The translations under genes were made by a program, and so were the position numbers. A DNA stretch of 7,499 bases from Oscillospiraceae bacterium (GTDB lineage Bacteria; Bacillota; Clostridia; Oscillospirales; Oscillospiraceae), in NCBI GenBank assembly GCA_031280325.1, contig JAITGW010000132.1:1-7499 (forward strand). The letters run 5' to 3'. The stretch's first letter is position 1, and each line of letters opens with the position of its first letter. Of this stretch, positions 6,589 to 7,499 are shown piece after piece. Under the pieces are notes generated by a model that saw only the letters and a list, made by a program, of their open reading frames with translations, searched no databases and was not told where the DNA came from.

Positions 6589-7499
6589 AGCCGCCGACCT
6601 CCGCATCCTCGCCGGGCTCAAGCTCCGCGTCGGAAATGTCGTCATACTCCGCCGAGTATGAGCTGTAATCCCCGAACATGCCGGAATAGTGACCCTTTTT
6701 CATGACATGGATGCTGTCCGGATCAAGCTTTATACCGATTTTCGCGTCAACAGGGCAAAAATCAGTCGTTTGGATAAGCCACTTGAAGCCTTTGAAGTCA
6801 ACGATTATATCGTAATGCACGCCCTTAAACGTGATATTTGTGACAAGTCCCGTCAGCATACCCTCCCGCAGGGGGACGATGTCCACATCCTCCGGGCGGA
6901 TGACAACGTCAACCGGCGCGTTTGGATCAAAGCCGGAATCAAGGCAGGCGAAGCGCCGTCCGAAAATCTCCACAACGCCGTCGGAAATCATCGTGCCGTC
7001 AACGATATTGCTCTCGCCGATGAAATCCGCGACGAAAGCGTTATCCGGCTCGTTGTAAATACCCTCCGGCGTGCCGATCTGCTGGATTTCGCCTCTGTCC
7101 ATGACAACGATCGTATCGCTCATGGCAAGCGCCTCCTCCTGATCGTGCGTGACGTAGATAAACGTGATTCCCGTCGCCTGCTGTATGCGCTTAAGCTCGT
7201 TTTGCATGTCCTTTCGCAGCCGCAGATCAAGCGCGCCGAGCGGTTCGTCAAGCAGCAGAACCTTTGGGCGGTTCACAAGCGCGCGCGCGATTGCGACGCG
7301 CTGCTGTTGTCCGCCGGAGAGCGCCGTGGCGCGCCGCTTTTCAAAGCCCTTGAGGCTGACGACTTCAAGCATTTCCATCACCCGCTCCGTAATTTCGGAT
7401 TCGGAGATGCGCGGCTTGATAAGCCGCAGACCGAACGCGACGTTTTCAAACACGTTAAGGTGGGTGAACAGCGCGTATTTCTGAAACACGGTGTTCACC
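6578..7499 (-). CDS. potA: spermidine/putrescine ABC transporter ATPase PotA, 5' end missing
   Basis: The gene runs off the right edge; the frame is open at 7499 and the first visible residues, [11 protein letters not shown], are the Q-loop, so the GTG there is an internal Val, not a start. The missing part carries Walker A. Numbering from the first visible residue: signature LSGGQQQR at 60-67, Walker B VLLLDEP at 80-86, D-loop GALD at 88-91, switch His at 118 (VTHDQEEA). The TOBE regulatory domain covers about 165-266 ([27 protein letters not shown]). The ATPase drives PotB/PotC. Unusual: after IHVMKK, where many Firmicutes PotA proteins end, about 38 more residues follow, rich in Asp/Glu, Tyr and Gly. 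The gene overlaps potB by 11 bp. Assignment as PotA rather than another TOBE-ATPase rests on the adjacent potBCD. Confidence 0.94.
   Translation of the reverse strand, partial: VNTVFQKYALFTHLNVFENVAFGLRLIKPRISESEITERVMEMLEVVSLKGFEKRRATALSGGQQQRVAIARALVNRPKVLLLDEPLGALDLRLRKDMQNELKRIQQATGITFIYVTHDQEEALAMSDTIVVMDRGEIQQIGTPEGIYNEPDNAFVADFIGESNIVDGTMISDGVVEIFGRRFACLDSGFDPNAPVDVVIRPEDVDIVPLREGMLTGLVTNITFKGVHYDIIVDFKGFKWLIQTTDFCPVDAKIGIKLDPDSIHVMKKGHYSGMFGDYSSYSAEYDDISDAELEPGEDAEVGGYEA
6598..6602 (-). promoter_or_regulatory. ribosome binding site inside the potA end that sets the potB start
   Basis: GGAGG on the - strand within the last codons of potA, 9 nt before the potB ATG at 6588. It supports the shorter potB start and coupling of potB translation to potA. 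Confidence 0.75.

Noticed and set aside
6589..6645. Longer potB start at 6645 adding 19 residues
   Set aside because: The extension lies wholly over the potA coding end and lacks a ribosome site, whereas the ATG at 6588 has GGAGG at 9 nt.

Overview
The window looks like chromosomal DNA of a GC-rich, Gram-positive Clostridia-type anaerobe. The signs are strong GGAGG-type ribosome binding sites, tightly packed overlapping genes, a lipoprotein-anchored solute-binding protein in a potABCD-order operon, and a preference for G/C in third codon positions. Taxonomy is inference; no rRNA or marker gene is present.

Left part (1-1898, + strand): the 3' part of an iron-sulfur protein related to epoxyqueuosine reductase (two 4Fe-4S cysteine motifs), followed 11 bp later by a complete FAD-dependent oxidoreductase of the FAD_oxidored (PF12831) type. 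They probably form one redox transcription unit whose substrate cannot be read from the sequence.

Middle part (1899-3731, + strand): a 127-bp gap holding a perfect 12-bp inverted repeat, then a compact three-gene cassette. It encodes an 83-residue and a 108-residue uncharacterised protein and a 374-residue protein with a formylglycine-generating-enzyme/C-type-lectin-like domain. The C-terminus of the last protein (RGGSW ... IGFRAAW) has the layout of the variable region of a diversity-generating retroelement (DGR) target. No reverse transcriptase, Avd gene or template repeat lies in the window, so if this is a DGR target it is diversified in trans or is no longer active. This cassette is the most interesting part of the window.

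Right part (3741-7499, - strand): a polyamine ABC transporter operon in the order potA-potB-potC-potD. The genes overlap by 4-11 bp and the operon ends in a strong intrinsic terminator. potA runs off the right edge and lacks its 5' end (Walker A region). PotA hydrolyses ATP, PotB and PotC form the membrane channel, and PotD is the lipid-anchored receptor. The cassette and the pot operon converge on the terminator hairpin at 3750-3795.
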